From: Spongiibacteraceae bacterium UBA5047
Lineage (GTDB): Bacteria; Pseudomonadota; Gammaproteobacteria; Pseudomonadales; Spongiibacteraceae
Direction of reading: 5' to 3'
DNA: 64,000 bases
Assembly (NCBI GenBank): GCA_002415025.1
Contig: DIBR01000034.1
Coordinates: 139,079-203,078, forward strand
The notes under the pieces are model-generated. The model was not told the origin of the DNA. It did no database searches and saw only the letters and a program-made list of their open reading frames with translations. The position numbers and the translations under genes were made by a program. Below, piece by piece: positions 16,586 to 27,192 of this stretch (within the stretch, counting starts at the first letter, position 1; every line of letters begins with the position of its first letter).

Positions 16586-17287
16586 GTGACCCTCAAAAAA
16601 CCTATCAGCGAGAACCTCGACAACCGCAGCCAGCGCACGCGCCAGGCTTTAATAGCAGCGGCCGAACAGCTATTTGCCCGTCACGGCATCGAAGGCGCCT
16701 CGCTCAACACCATCACCCGCGCTGCCCGGCAAAGTAACCGCAATGCCATTCAGTACCACTTTGGCGGTAAAAACGGCCTGGTTCAGGCCATTTTCGATAA
16801 ACATTCACCGAAGGTTGCCCAGCGCCGGGCCGACCTTATTGACGACATGGCAGCGCGCGCATTGCCCACCGAAGCCATTGTGGCGACCGCCATGGTGCAA
16901 CCACTCATAGAAAAGCTCGACGACCCCGATGGCGGCGAAGCCTATATTCACATCAGCGCCGAACTGATAACGGCCAATACTCTGGGCTACCAATCGCCCG
17001 AAAAGCATCACTTGCAGCTGGTTCGCGAAAGCAAAATTGCCAGCTTCACCGCCCAGCAACTGGGCCACTTGCCCAAGGCGATTGTGGAACAGCGCATTTT
17101 GCTGATGAATATTCTGGCCTACCACGGCGTTTCTGATCACGCACGCGTGCGCGGCATGGCACAGTATCAGGGTTTGTCGGAGCACACCGATTTTATGGCC
17201 AGCAACCTGATAGACAGCATCATGGCCATTCTGTCGACTACGCCATCTGCACAAACCCACAAACTGCTGGACTCGCTCCCCCGATAA
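16586..17287 (+). CDS. TetR-family regulator
   Basis: Regulator of 233 aa with N-terminal domain TRQALIAAAEQLFARHGIEG, ASLNTITRAARQSNRNAIQY and HFGGKNGLVQAIFDKH. The start is GTG with no visible ribosome site, which fits translation coupled to, or a transcript shared with, the SDR just upstream. The long C-terminal domain is unclassified. It probably controls the SDR and perhaps the divergent dehydrogenase operon. Confidence 0.85.
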   Translation: MTLKKPISENLDNRSQRTRQALIAAAEQLFARHGIEGASLNTITRAARQSNRNAIQYHFGGKNGLVQAIFDKHSPKVAQRRADLIDDMAARALPTEAIVATAMVQPLIEKLDDPDGGEAYIHISAELITANTLGYQSPEKHHLQLVRESKIASFTAQQLGHLPKAIVEQRILLMNILAYHGVSDHARVRGMAQYQGLSEHTDFMASNLIDSIMAILSTTPSAQTHKLLDSLPR

Positions 17288-17345
17288 AACCCGACGAAAA
17301 TTCTGTCGATACAAATTACCGAAGCGGGCACGCTATACTGTTCCC

Positions 17346-18353
17346 ATGCACATGACATTTCTTGGAACCAGCGCCGGCGTGCCCACGCGCCAGCGCAACG
17401 TAAGCGGACTGGCACTTGGCGTCGACCACCACCGCGACTGGTATCTGGTCGATGCCGGTGAAGGCACGCAGCACCAGTTGTTACGCAGCGGTCACAGCCT
17501 CGCGCGCTTGCGCGCGATCTTTATCAGCCATGTTCACGGCGATCACTGCTACGGCCTGCCCGGCATTATCGCCAGCGCCAATATGAGTGGCCGCAAAACA
17601 CCACTGACTATCTGTGCGCCCGATGGCATAGAGCAGTACGTAAACGCCGTACGCAAATACACCGACCTGCATACCCTGCGCTACCCTTTGCACTTTGTCC
17701 GCAGCGACCACTGCGCGGCTGAGCAAGCCCTTGTTTACCAAGATGAAAATGTAAGTGTCAGCGCGCATGCGCTGTCGCATCGCGTTCCCAGCTTTGCCTA
17801 TCGCTTTGAAGAATTGCCAGCAAGCGCGCTGGATCACAGCAAACTCGAAGCACTGGCAGTACCGCGCGGCCCGCTGTGGGGACAGTTACAGCAGGGCCAA
17901 GTGGTAACACTGGCGGATGGTCGCAAAATCAATCCGCAGCAAGTCATTCAACCTGCCTGGAAGGCGCGACGAGTGATTGTTGGCGGCGACAACGACCAGC
18001 CGGAACTCCTGCTAAATGCACTGAAAAACGTTAACCTTCTGATTCACGAGGCCACATTTACCGACGACATTTTGCAGCACGTTGGCCCGCAATATATGCA
18101 CAGCACCGCATCGATGGTGGCGAAAATCGCCGAACGTGCCGGCACGCCCTATCTCGCATTAACGCATTTCAGTCAGCGCTACCGGAATTGCGGTCGCGAC
18201 GATAAACGTCAGGTTGAGGAGCTGCGCCGCGAAGCCGCGCAGCACTTCAACGGCTCAATTATTCTGGCTAAAGATTTTGACCGCTACGAAATTGATCGCA
18301 CCGGTGAATTGAAGATAGTGAATAACAAAGAGGAGACAAAAAACGGCGGGTAA
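17346..18353 (+). CDS. rnz: Ribonuclease Z
   Basis: Metallo-beta-lactamase-fold endonuclease of 335 aa that trims tRNA 3' trailers. It begins with the family signature MTFLGTSAGVPTRQRNVSG; the metal motif HVHGDH is at 62-67, further ligands occur in SHRVPSFAYR, VGGDN and LTHFSQRY, and an insert at about residues 150-200 forms the exosite arm. The start agrees with homologues, yet there is no ribosome site: TATACT (17334-17339) ends six bases before the ATG, so the mRNA may be leaderless. Confidence 0.9.
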   Translation: MHMTFLGTSAGVPTRQRNVSGLALGVDHHRDWYLVDAGEGTQHQLLRSGHSLARLRAIFISHVHGDHCYGLPGIIASANMSGRKTPLTICAPDGIEQYVNAVRKYTDLHTLRYPLHFVRSDHCAAEQALVYQDENVSVSAHALSHRVPSFAYRFEELPASALDHSKLEALAVPRGPLWGQLQQGQVVTLADGRKINPQQVIQPAWKARRVIVGGDNDQPELLLNALKNVNLLIHEATFTDDILQHVGPQYMHSTASMVAKIAERAGTPYLALTHFSQRYRNCGRDDKRQVEELRREAAQHFNGSIILAKDFDRYEIDRTGELKIVNNKEETKNGG

Positions 18354-18618
18354 GGTGAATCCCCATTATGCCCACGATCCATTTTTCCTGTGAAGCAGTT
18401 TTGTCACAATGCCTGAAAAAAAGTAAAAATCGGTTTATACCTATCCCACGTACCAAGAATCTGTGCTAGAACAAAAGTACAGCGCGGAAAACAAAATCTG
18501 TGAAACCTTGCTGGGCTTTGCGACTCTAAATTTACAGGAGAGCACAGCAACAGCGTTTTCCGTGCAGTCGGCCCGCAGTAATGACTAACGGCCTGACAGT
18601 ATCGGCATGGAGGTTCAT

Positions 18619-20547
18619 ATGACTAGCGGCACCGGGCATAAGCAGTTTGTCGAATCACTGGAATCCTTTACTCACCAGCATCGCTCCCGTCAGTGGGAAG
18701 GCACCTTTGCTGACTACCTCGAACAGATCGTTCACCCGCAGGCTGCACTGGCTACACGCAACAGCCATCAATACGTGTGGGATATGCTGCGCTGGATGCA
18801 GGCAAGCGAAGGCGGCAGCGACGGCAAACTCAAACTGTTTTCCCGCGAGCTTTACGGCATTGATCCGGCACTCGAACGCATTGTCGATTATTTCAAGGCC
18901 GCGAGCGCGGGCTCGGAAGTTGGCCGTCGACTACTGCTGCTACTCGGCCCCCCTTCCGGCGGTAAATCCAGCCTCGTTATTTTAATGAAACGCGGCATGG
19001 AGGAATACAGCCACACCGATGAAGGCGCGCTGTATGCGCTCAAAGGCTCACCGCTGCACGAAAACCCCCTCTGCCTGGTTCCGCATACCCTGCGCGCAGA
19101 ATTCCGCGATACTTATGGCGTTGACATTCAGGGCGACCTTTCGCCTTTTTGTCAGTCGATACTTGAGCAGGAATACGAAGGCGACTTTATGCGCTACCCG
19201 GTTGAGCGCATATTTCTGTCTGAAGCCAAACGCGTGGGGGTTGGCACCTATGCCCCGCACGACCCCACCACCGCCGACATTGCCGACCTGATCGGTTCCG
19301 TCGATCTCGCCAAAGTTTCCGAATTTGGCGACGAAGGCGACCCGCGCGCCTGGTCATGGTCCGGTGCCGTCTATTCGGCCAGTCGCGGCCTGCTGGAGAT
19401 GATTGAAATTCTTAAGGTAAAACGCGAATTTCTCTATTTGCTGCTCACGCTCACCCAGGAAAAAAACGTCAAGGTTTCACGCTTCCCGCTCATCCACGTT
19501 GACGAAACCATACTGGCTCACACCAACCTCGCGGAATTCAGAAAATTCCTGCAGGAAAAGGAAAACGAAGCACTGCTCGACCGCATGGTGATTGTTCAGG
19601 TGCCGTACACCATGAACTTTCGCGATGAATCAAAAATCTATCGAAAACTGATCGCACAGGCACCCACCTTCCGCGACGTGCATCTCGACCCCCACGCATT
19701 GGACCTGGCCGCCCTCTTTGCCGTGCTTTCGCGCCTGAAACCCTCCGAGCGCGATGATCTCGATCTGTCCAAGAAAGTAAAACTCTACGCCGGCGAAGAT
19801 GTGGAAGGCTTTTCCCACAACGAGGTCGACAAAATCCGCGCCGAATACCCCGACGAAGGGTTGGCGGGCGTATCACCCCGCTTTGTTGTCAACGCGCTGT
19901 CAAATGCCATTTCGCGCTCGGAGGCAAAAAGCCTGACCAGCATGGAAGTGCTGGTTACGCTTAAAGACTCCATTGAGAGCGACGCGCGCATGGAAGCCAA
20001 GAAAAAGCGTGAGTGGGTAGATTTTCTGGTTACCGCCCGCAAAGACTTCTACAACCACTGGGTGAAAGAAGACGTTCACAAAGCCTTGTTTGTCTCTTTC
20101 GAAGAAGAAAGTGAAAGCCTGCTGGAAAAATATCTGGACGAAGTTGAAGCCGCGCTGGACAAGCGCGAAGTGAAAGATCCCATCACCAGCGAAACCCGTG
20201 ATCCGGACGAACGATTTTTACGAGCAGTAGAAGAAAAAATTAACGTTTCCGATGCCGGCAAACACACCTTCCGGCAGGAAGTGGTGCGCAAGGCCATGGT
20301 CGCCTACAAAAACGGCGAGAAGTTTACGCTGGACTCGCATGCCCGCCTGAAAGAGGCAATGGAAAAATACCTCTTTGAGGAGCGCCGCGATGTACTGCGT
20401 CTGGTGAGCTCCATATCACGCCCGGACGATGAGGCTCAGGAAAAAATTGCCGCTGTTGAAGCGCGTTTGATTCGCGATTACGGCTACGATCGTCATAGCG
20501 CACGCGAAGCGCTGAATTACGTAACCACACTGTTGTCGCAGGAATAG
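18619..20547 (+). CDS. prkA: PrkA-type AAA+ serine protein kinase
   Basis: Protein of 642 aa homologous to Escherichia coli YeaG and Bacillus PrkA. The Walker A is GPPSGGKSS at 110-118 in an AAA+ module (N-terminal two thirds); the C-terminal third has the short kinase-like PrkA domain. These proteins act in nutrient-stress and stationary-phase adaptation, and in Bacillus PrkA has been linked to ATP-dependent proteolysis. ATG 18619 has GGAGG at normal spacing and lies four codons inside a longer frame. It heads prkA-yeaH-spoVR. The 265-base region upstream is AT-richer and presumably holds the promoter, but I found no convincing sigma box. Confidence 0.93.
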   Translation: MTSGTGHKQFVESLESFTHQHRSRQWEGTFADYLEQIVHPQAALATRNSHQYVWDMLRWMQASEGGSDGKLKLFSRELYGIDPALERIVDYFKAASAGSEVGRRLLLLLGPPSGGKSSLVILMKRGMEEYSHTDEGALYALKGSPLHENPLCLVPHTLRAEFRDTYGVDIQGDLSPFCQSILEQEYEGDFMRYPVERIFLSEAKRVGVGTYAPHDPTTADIADLIGSVDLAKVSEFGDEGDPRAWSWSGAVYSASRGLLEMIEILKVKREFLYLLLTLTQEKNVKVSRFPLIHVDETILAHTNLAEFRKFLQEKENEALLDRMVIVQVPYTMNFRDESKIYRKLIAQAPTFRDVHLDPHALDLAALFAVLSRLKPSERDDLDLSKKVKLYAGEDVEGFSHNEVDKIRAEYPDEGLAGVSPRFVVNALSNAISRSEAKSLTSMEVLVTLKDSIESDARMEAKKKREWVDFLVTARKDFYNHWVKEDVHKALFVSFEEESESLLEKYLDEVEAALDKREVKDPITSETRDPDERFLRAVEEKINVSDAGKHTFRQEVVRKAMVAYKNGEKFTLDSHARLKEAMEKYLFEERRDVLRLVSSISRPDDEAQEKIAAVEARLIRDYGYDRHSAREALNYVTTLLSQE

Positions 20548-20593
20548 AACTGCTCAGCGGTGACACGCCCCGAAGTATGGGCCAGGAGGAGGC

Positions 20594-21769
20594 ATGTTTC
20601 TGCAGGATGGACGGCATGGAAACAGCCACAAGCATTGGTATGAACTGTTCTCGCGCGGAACCCGCGACTGGCTTCGCCACAACGAAAAGGTGCGAGACGC
20701 AGTACGCGATCATCTACCGGAGGTTATCGCAAACTCCGACGTACTGAGCCGCTCGGATAATCGCACCGTACAGGTGCCCGTCAAATTTCTGGAGCACTAC
20801 CGTTTTTCTCTGCGCAAGCAGAATGAACAAACGGGCGCTGGTCAGGGCCAGGCCAAAGCCGGCGACACCTTGCGCCAGGGGCAACCGGAATCGGGCGGCG
20901 GCCAGCAGGGAAGCGGTGGCGACGGAGAAGGCGAGTTTACCTTTGTGCTCGAATTCAAGATCGACGACATTCTTGACTGGCTGTGGGAGGAATTGCAGCT
21001 GCCGAACCTGCAACCCAAGGAAGGCAGCAATATCGACGTTGACGAATACATTCGCGAAGGCTGGGACAAGCGCGGTGCGCGTTCACGACTCGACCGGCGG
21101 CGCACAATGAAAGAAGCCATAAAACGCCGCACCGCTGTACCCGACACAGCCGTTCCCATCAGTAATGACGACCTGCGTTTTCGACAGTTAGCGCGCAAGC
21201 GCCAGCCGAGCACCAACGCGGTTGTATTCTTTCTGCTGGACGTGTCGTCCAGCATGGACGAGCACTGTCGCAAGCTGGCGAAAAGTTTCTTCTTCTGGGC
21301 CCTGCAGGGCATACGGCGCCAATTCAGCCACATCGACACGGTCTTTATCGCTCACAGCGTTGAAGCCTTCGAGTTTGATGAGACGGAATTTTTTCAGGTA
21401 AGCGGGCAAGGCGGCACCAAATCATCAACAGCGCTGGAAATGGCCGAGCGCATTTTGCATGATCGTTTCGACGCCAGCCAGTACAACAGCTACCTGTTTT
21501 ACGCAACGGACGGCGAAAACTTCAGTAACGACCGAGAGCAATCTGCCGCCAGTCTCGAACGACTCGCCCAACAACTGAATTTTGCCGGCTATGCCGAGGT
21601 CTCACACAGCAATACACGCCAGTTAAACACTGAAGTCGGTCGACTCTGGCAACAGTTTTCCGACGCTGGCCACCCCTGTGGCTCCTTTCCCTTAAGCAGT
21701 GAAGCCGACATCTGGCCCGCAATAAAAGCATTCTTCAGCTCTCAGGCTGAGCAGGTCGCCCAGTTATGA
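20594..21769 (+). CDS. yeaH: YeaH/YhbH family (DUF444) vWA protein
   Basis: Cytoplasmic protein of 391 aa. A Gly/Gln-rich disordered linker (about 79-113) joins an N-terminal part to a von Willebrand A-like domain whose metal site DVSSSMD is at 216-222. The family always travels with prkA and spoVR, and the three probably form a functional unit in starvation stress, with YeaH perhaps a scaffold or substrate of PrkA. AGGAGGAGG precedes the ATG. Its stop overlaps the start of spoVR (ATGA), implying translational coupling. Confidence 0.93.
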   Translation: MFLQDGRHGNSHKHWYELFSRGTRDWLRHNEKVRDAVRDHLPEVIANSDVLSRSDNRTVQVPVKFLEHYRFSLRKQNEQTGAGQGQAKAGDTLRQGQPESGGGQQGSGGDGEGEFTFVLEFKIDDILDWLWEELQLPNLQPKEGSNIDVDEYIREGWDKRGARSRLDRRRTMKEAIKRRTAVPDTAVPISNDDLRFRQLARKRQPSTNAVVFFLLDVSSSMDEHCRKLAKSFFFWALQGIRRQFSHIDTVFIAHSVEAFEFDETEFFQVSGQGGTKSSTALEMAERILHDRFDASQYNSYLFYATDGENFSNDREQSAASLERLAQQLNFAGYAEVSHSNTRQLNTEVGRLWQQFSDAGHPCGSFPLSSEADIWPAIKAFFSSQAEQVAQL

Positions 21770-23145
21770 GCAGCATGCAGCAAACACTGGCCGAAACCAT
21801 ACCCAAGCTGGAGGCACTCGCCACCCAGCAGGGTTTAAACTATTTTCCGGTTGATTTCGAGCTGGTGCCACCCAGCTTTATGATGGAGGTGGCCGTATAC
21901 GGCTTGCCCGTGCGCATGCCGCACTGGTCGTTTGGATTGCGCTGGATTTATCAGATGATTCAACACCGCATGGGACACTCGCGGATTTTCGAAGTAGTCT
22001 TTCCCGGCAACCCAAACCGCGCTTATCTGGTCAATACCAACAGCCTGCACGAAAACACGCTGGTGGTGGCGCACGTGCTGGGACACGCGGATTTTTCAAA
22101 AAACAACCTGAGCTTTGCGCGCAGCCAGGAACAGGTGGGCTATCGCATTGTCGAGCAGGCCGCTGCACACGCGCATCGTATTGAAGAAATTATCAACGAG
22201 GTTGGTGAAAACAGGGTGGAACGCGTACTCGATTGCGCACTGTCGCTGGAGCCCCATATTGACACCCATCAGGCCTTGAACCGCAAACGCTATCCCGGCA
22301 AACAAAAGGCCGCGCCGGCAGTCAAGGCTGAAGGTTTTCGCGGGCGCTATGCCGACCTCCCCGGCGAAGGCGCGAAAGCCGATGAAGAACCGGCTCCGCC
22401 GAAAACCCCGCCGCAACCGGAACGGGATTTACTGTGGTTTATCGCCAATTACGCACCCGAGCTGGAAGAGTGGGAACGGGATATCTTTCTCGCCGTGCGC
22501 AAGGAGGCCTGGTATTTCCAGCCGGTGTTTAACTGCCAGATCATGAATGAGGGCTGGGCCAGCTACTGGCATTCCCGCCTGCTGCGCGAAGCGGATTTTC
22601 TGCCCTCTGCGACGTACGTAGATTGCATGAAAACCCACTCCGACGTCGTTAGCCCCTACGCCGGCGACCAGCAGGTTGCCCTCAAACTCAACCCTTATCA
22701 CGTCGGCTACGTCATGTGGGAACACATTATTTCCGAATTCGGTGTCGCAAAGGCACGCGAAATAATGAAACAGGAAGACGACTTCGGCTTTGTCCGCAAC
22801 TACCTCAGCCGCGACCTGGCCGATAAAATGAAACTGTTTTCATTTTCAGCAAAACGCGATGGCGAGATCACGGTCGGCGAAAGCAGCCTGGACGACCTGC
22901 ACGAAAACATTCTCGCTCCCAAGTTTAATTTTGGCGCGCCGCGTGTTGTGGTTGAAGAGCTACAAAAGGACGGCACCCTGATACTCAAACAGGAAAGCAG
23001 CATCGACGGGCGCGGGCTGGAGCTGGAACGCGCCCGCAAGGTGCTGCAATACATTGCCTCAATCTGGCGCCGGCCGGTCAAACTGCTCACGCTGGATGCC
23101 GGCGACAACGAAGTCTGGCTCAAGCCGGAACCCGACGCCGCCTGA
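21766..23145 (+). CDS. spoVR: SpoVR family protein
   Basis: Protein of 459 aa, homologue of E. coli YcgB and Bacillus SpoVR. Conserved stretches include LRWIYQMIQHRMGHSRIFEV, EGWASYWH and LNPYHVGYVMWEHI, with several His/Glu residues suggesting a metal site. An insertion rich in Lys/Pro (about 180-220) looks disordered. Its biochemical role is unknown; in Bacillus it affects spore cortex formation, whereas in gammaproteobacteria it belongs to the RpoS-type prkA operon. It is the last gene of that operon. Confidence 0.93.
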   Translation: MSSMQQTLAETIPKLEALATQQGLNYFPVDFELVPPSFMMEVAVYGLPVRMPHWSFGLRWIYQMIQHRMGHSRIFEVVFPGNPNRAYLVNTNSLHENTLVVAHVLGHADFSKNNLSFARSQEQVGYRIVEQAAAHAHRIEEIINEVGENRVERVLDCALSLEPHIDTHQALNRKRYPGKQKAAPAVKAEGFRGRYADLPGEGAKADEEPAPPKTPPQPERDLLWFIANYAPELEEWERDIFLAVRKEAWYFQPVFNCQIMNEGWASYWHSRLLREADFLPSATYVDCMKTHSDVVSPYAGDQQVALKLNPYHVGYVMWEHIISEFGVAKAREIMKQEDDFGFVRNYLSRDLADKMKLFSFSAKRDGEITVGESSLDDLHENILAPKFNFGAPRVVVEELQKDGTLILKQESSIDGRGLELERARKVLQYIASIWRRPVKLLTLDAGDNEVWLKPEPDAA

Positions 23146-23153
23146 TTCTCCTG

Positions 23154-23882
23154 CTAACCGGCAATCATTGCCCGGTTCTGTTCGCCGGCCACAAAAACCA
23201 CCTCACCCGCTCCGTCGAGCATGGCCAGGCTTTCGCTAACCACGGCTTCAGAGCTCATCCACATGGCTTCAGGCACCGCCGACTTTTCAAAACCCGAGAA
23301 GCTGTCACGATCGTGAAAGTCGGTATGTGTATAGCCGGGGCACAAACACTGCACCCGAATATTGTCGGCTGCCACTTCCTTTTGCAGCGACTCGGAAAAG
23401 CTGTTTAAAAAGACTTTACTTGCCGCGTACACCGCAACATCGCGCATGGGAAAGAACGAGGCCAATGACGACAGGTTGATAATACTGCCGCCGCCAGCGT
23501 CCTTCATATACGGGATCACCGCCCGGCACAAACGCAGTGTGGCGCTGATATGCAGATCAACCATCGCCTGCTGGCTGTCAAAGTCGGTGTCGACAAACGC
23601 TCCGAGGGTACCGAAGCCGGCATTGTTTACCAGCACTTGCACCGGCCCCTGTTGCCGGATTTTTTCAACGACCTCGGTCAAGCCCAACGGCGTTGCCAGA
23701 TCGGCGCAGACCACCACAGTCTCAACGCCGGCGGCCTTGAGCTCATCTGCCACTCCTTGCAATTTGTCATGCCGCCGGCCGACCAGAATCATTTTCCGGC
23801 AGCGATCGCTCAATTGCCGACAAAATTCTGCACCCAGCCCGGAGGATGCTCCCGTAATCAAACCAATCAACTTTTCACTCAC
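23154..23882 (-). CDS. Short-chain dehydrogenase/reductase
   Basis: Classical SDR of 242 aa of the YqjQ/DltE-like group: [11 protein letters not shown] near residue 11, [11 protein letters not shown], Ser in [11 protein letters not shown], and YAASK. GTG 23882 is chosen because AAGGAG lies six bases upstream; the in-frame ATG 18 bases earlier would overlap that site. It is convergent with spoVR, nine bases apart. The substrate is unknown. Confidence 0.85.
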   Translation of the reverse strand: MSEKLIGLITGASSGLGAEFCRQLSDRCRKMILVGRRHDKLQGVADELKAAGVETVVVCADLATPLGLTEVVEKIRQQGPVQVLVNNAGFGTLGAFVDTDFDSQQAMVDLHISATLRLCRAVIPYMKDAGGGSIINLSSLASFFPMRDVAVYAASKVFLNSFSESLQKEVAADNIRVQCLCPGYTHTDFHDRDSFSGFEKSAVPEAMWMSSEAVVSESLAMLDGAGEVVFVAGEQNRAMIAG

Positions 23883-24025
23883 AGCTTGCTCCTTCGGCAT
23901 ATTTCAGCGCCGGCCAGTGTACACGTTCGCACCCGGAGTGCACGACCCGACGCGGGCGCAATGCAGACCTCCCGAACCGGGCTATGGTAAACTTCCGCGC
24001 ATTGTACATGGGTAGGTCAGACTTC

Positions 24026-24274
24026 ATGGCGAAAGCTAAAAATCAAACCCCGGGCAAGCAGAGCTTTGAAGAATCAATCGCAGAGCTTGAGGCCATTGTC
24101 GAGCGTATGGAATCCGGTGAGCTGAGCCTGGAAGGCTCACTTGAAGCCTTTGAGTCCGGCATGCGCCTGAGCCGCGAAGCGCAGGCCGCACTGGCCGCAG
24201 CCGAGCTGAAGGTGCAGCAACTGACGGAACAGCAAGGCGAACTGCGCTTGCAGGATTTTGATACCGACGAATGA
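24026..24274 (+). CDS. xseB: Exodeoxyribonuclease VII small subunit
   Basis: Short coiled-coil subunit of 82 aa with the signature [19 protein letters not shown] followed by [14 protein letters not shown]. Together with XseA (elsewhere) it degrades single-stranded DNA. ATG 24026 matches homologues. Its stop overlaps the ispA start in an ATGA, the usual xseB-ispA-dxs order of gammaproteobacteria. Confidence 0.95.
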   Translation: MAKAKNQTPGKQSFEESIAELEAIVERMESGELSLEGSLEAFESGMRLSREAQAALAAAELKVQQLTEQQGELRLQDFDTDE

Positions 24275-25191
24275 ATAAGCCCTTTTCCGACTATCTGGAC
24301 GAGTGCCAGCAACGCATTGACGCGGCACTACCCTCGCTGGTGGGCAACCGCCACAGTGAATACGCCGATGACTCCGGCGAACTATTAAGCCGCTTGTTTG
24401 AAGGCATGCACTATAGCCTGCTCAATGGCGGCAAGCGGGTTCGCCCACTGCTGGTATACGCCGCTGCCCAGGCGATCAACCGCGCCTTTGCCAACGACGA
24501 CGGGCTCGATAACGTTGCCGCCGCCGTTGAATGCATTCACGCCTACTCGCTGATTCACGATGACCTGCCGGCAATGGACGACGATGCGCTGCGCCGCGGC
24601 CAGGCCACCTGCCACATCGCCTTTGACGAAGCCACGGCAATCCTCGCCGGCGATGCGCTGCAAAGTCTGGCTTTTGAATTGCTGGCAAATGTACCCAGCC
24701 TGCCCGCCGAACGCCAGCTCGCGATGATTCGCGCATTGGCTGCGGCAGCAGGACCGCGCGGCATGGTGGGCGGCCAGGCTATTGATCTGGCCTCGGTCGA
24801 GCGCTCACTTACACTCGGCACACTGGAAATTATGCATCAATTGAAAACCGGTGCCCTGCTACGCGCAGCCATCAAGCTCGGCGCTGTGTATGCCGGTGCC
24901 AACAACGAGCAACTGCAGCGGCTGGATCAATACGGCCGCGCTATCGGCCTGGCTTTTCAGGTTCAGGACGATATTCTCGACCTGGAAAGCAGCACCGAAG
25001 TGCTGGGCAAGACCCAGGGCGCGGATGCCGCGCGCAACAAGCCGACCTATCCCGCCCTGCTCGGGATCGAAGCGGCACGCGACTACGCGCAAACACTCTA
25101 TGATCAGGCACTGGCCGCCATAGCACCCTTTGATGACAGTGCCGACGGCCTGCGCGAACTCGCAGCCTTTATTGTGCAACGCCAGCACTGA
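24271..25191 (+). CDS. ispA: Farnesyl diphosphate synthase
   Basis: Polyprenyl synthase of 306 aa that joins isopentenyl diphosphate to allylic diphosphates. It shows GGKRVRP near 53-59, the first Asp-rich motif DDLPAMDDD at 97-105 (with the two-residue insertion of the bacterial short-chain enzymes), GQAIDL, KTGALL, and the second motif QVQDDILD. It is coupled to xseB and followed by dxs, which supplies the precursor pathway. Confidence 0.95.
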   Translation: MNKPFSDYLDECQQRIDAALPSLVGNRHSEYADDSGELLSRLFEGMHYSLLNGGKRVRPLLVYAAAQAINRAFANDDGLDNVAAAVECIHAYSLIHDDLPAMDDDALRRGQATCHIAFDEATAILAGDALQSLAFELLANVPSLPAERQLAMIRALAAAAGPRGMVGGQAIDLASVERSLTLGTLEIMHQLKTGALLRAAIKLGAVYAGANNEQLQRLDQYGRAIGLAFQVQDDILDLESSTEVLGKTQGADAARNKPTYPALLGIEAARDYAQTLYDQALAAIAPFDDSADGLRELAAFIVQRQH

Positions 25192-25281
25192 ATACCCGCG
25201 CTGGCACCGGGCGCATTGGGCGCCCCCGAACATGAACTTTCGGTTACAATGCCCCGTATCTCACTCTAGACCGTAGCGGCT

Positions 25282-27192
25282 ATGTTTAAAGAAATCCCCT
25301 TGCAGCGCCCGAAAACGCCCCTACTGGACAGCATCAGGTCCCCTGAAGACCTGCGCGCGTACGATGAAGACAGCCTCAACGAGGTTGCCCGTCAACTGCG
25401 CGAATACATGCTCTACTCGGTGGGCCGCACCGGCGGTCACTTCGGTGCCGGCCTGGGCGTAGTCGAATTAACACTGGCCTTGCACTTTGTGTACCAGACA
25501 CCCTACGACCGGCTGGTATGGGATGTTGGCCATCAGTGTTACCCACACAAGATCATTACCGGCCGCCGCGACCAGATGCACACCATGCGCATGGCTGGCG
25601 GACTGGCGGGCTTTCCCAAGCGCGCAGAAAGCGAATACGACACCTTTGGTGTTGGTCACTCCAGCACCAGCATCAGCGCCGCACTGGGCATGGCTCTGGC
25701 AGCCCGCCAGAAAGGCGAAGATCGTCGCACCGTGGCCGTCATTGGCGACGGCGCCATGACGGCAGGCATGGCCTTCGAAGCCATTAACCATGCCGCCCAC
25801 TGTAACGCCAACATGCTGGTTGTACTCAACGACAATCAAATGTCGATATCGAAAAACGAGGGCGGGCTTAACACTTATTTTTCAAAAATCTGGGCCTCGA
25901 AGGTCTACAACAATATTCGCAGCGGCGGTAAGGAAATTCTCGCCAAGCTGCCGGGCAACCCGAAAGAGCTGGTGGGTCGCCTGGAAGAATATATGAAAGG
26001 CATGGTGGCACCCGCCACACTGTTTGAAGAACTGGGCTTTAATTATATTGGCCCGATCGATGGTCACGATCTCGACGTGCTGGTGCCCACCATTCGCAAT
26101 ATGCGCGATCTCGAAGGCCCGCAATTGCTGCATATCATTACCCGAAAGGGCAAAGGCTTCGAACCTGCCGAGCTCGACCCCATTGGCTACCACGCCATTA
26201 CCAAGATAGAGCCCAAACCCGCCCAACCCAAAGCCGTGAGCAAACCCAAAGGCCCTAAATACCAGAAGGTATTCGGCGACTGGCTCTGTGACCTGGCCGT
26301 TCAAGACCCGCTATTGGTCGGCATCACACCCGCCATGGGCGAAGGCTCCGGGATGGTGGAATTTTCAGAGCGCTTTGCTGACCGGTATTACGACGTCGCC
26401 ATTGCCGAGCAACATGCACTGACGCTGGCTGCCGGCATGGCCTGCGACGGGCTTAAACCCGTTGTCGCCATTTACTCCACCTTTCTGCAGCGCGGCTACG
26501 ATCAGTTAATTCACGATATCGCGCTGCAAGATCTGGACGTGACCTTCGGCATAGACCGTGCCGGCCTGGTCGGCGAAGACGGCCCCACCCACGCCGGCGC
26601 TTTTGATCTGAGCTATTTGCGCTGTATTCCCAATATGCTGGTGATTGCACCGTCGGACGAAAATGAAACCCGGCAATTGCTGTATACCGGTTACCTGCAC
26701 AAGGGCCCCGCAGCTATCCGCTACCCTCGCGGCACCGGCCCCGGTGCTGTCATCGAGCGCGACATGCGTGCCCTGCCCATTGGCAAGGGTGTGCAAAAGC
26801 GTGAGGGCAAGCGGATTGCCATACTGAGCTTTGGCACCTTACTGCCCGCAGCCATGGCCGCAGCCGAAAGGCTCAACGCCAGTGTTGCCGATATGCGGTT
26901 TGTAAAACCTCTGGACGAGGCTCTGGTAGCCGAGTTGGCCGATTCACATGCTCTGATTGTCACACTTGAAGAGAACGCCATCAGCGGGGGAGCCGGCAGT
27001 GCAGTCAATGAATTCCTGGCACGCTCCCAGCGCCAGGTTGCCACTCTCAATGTGGGGCTGCCGGACGTGTTCACCGACCACGGCAGCCACACCGAGATGC
27101 TCAGCGCCTGTGGCCTTGATGCCGAAGGAATCTATCAATCCATCTGTGCGTGCCTGAACGCCACCGAAGAGGCGCTGGCTGCGCCTCGCTAG
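25282..27192 (+). CDS. dxs: 1-deoxy-D-xylulose-5-phosphate synthase
   Basis: First enzyme of the MEP isoprenoid pathway, 636 aa; it condenses pyruvate and glyceraldehyde 3-phosphate with thiamine diphosphate. It shows GGHFGAGLG (51-59), the ThDP motif GDGAMTAG (155-162) to NDNQMSIS, the acidic catalytic region [14 protein letters not shown], and the C-terminal transketolase domain ending in LPDVFTDHG. Its need for thiamine diphosphate links it to the thi operon nearby. The stop overlaps the stop of the convergent desaturase gene by four bases. Confidence 0.97.
   Translation: MFKEIPLQRPKTPLLDSIRSPEDLRAYDEDSLNEVARQLREYMLYSVGRTGGHFGAGLGVVELTLALHFVYQTPYDRLVWDVGHQCYPHKIITGRRDQMHTMRMAGGLAGFPKRAESEYDTFGVGHSSTSISAALGMALAARQKGEDRRTVAVIGDGAMTAGMAFEAINHAAHCNANMLVVLNDNQMSISKNEGGLNTYFSKIWASKVYNNIRSGGKEILAKLPGNPKELVGRLEEYMKGMVAPATLFEELGFNYIGPIDGHDLDVLVPTIRNMRDLEGPQLLHIITRKGKGFEPAELDPIGYHAITKIEPKPAQPKAVSKPKGPKYQKVFGDWLCDLAVQDPLLVGITPAMGEGSGMVEFSERFADRYYDVAIAEQHALTLAAGMACDGLKPVVAIYSTFLQRGYDQLIHDIALQDLDVTFGIDRAGLVGEDGPTHAGAFDLSYLRCIPNMLVIAPSDENETRQLLYTGYLHKGPAAIRYPRGTGPGAVIERDMRALPIGKGVQKREGKRIAILSFGTLLPAAMAAAERLNASVADMRFVKPLDEALVAELADSHALIVTLEENAISGGAGSAVNEFLARSQRQVATLNVGLPDVFTDHGSHTEMLSACGLDAEGIYQSICACLNATEEALAAPR

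Noticed and set aside
18354..18618. Search for a sigma-54 or sigma-S promoter before prkA
   Set aside because: Only weak partial matches (for example GTGCTAGAAC) were seen, not enough to call a site.
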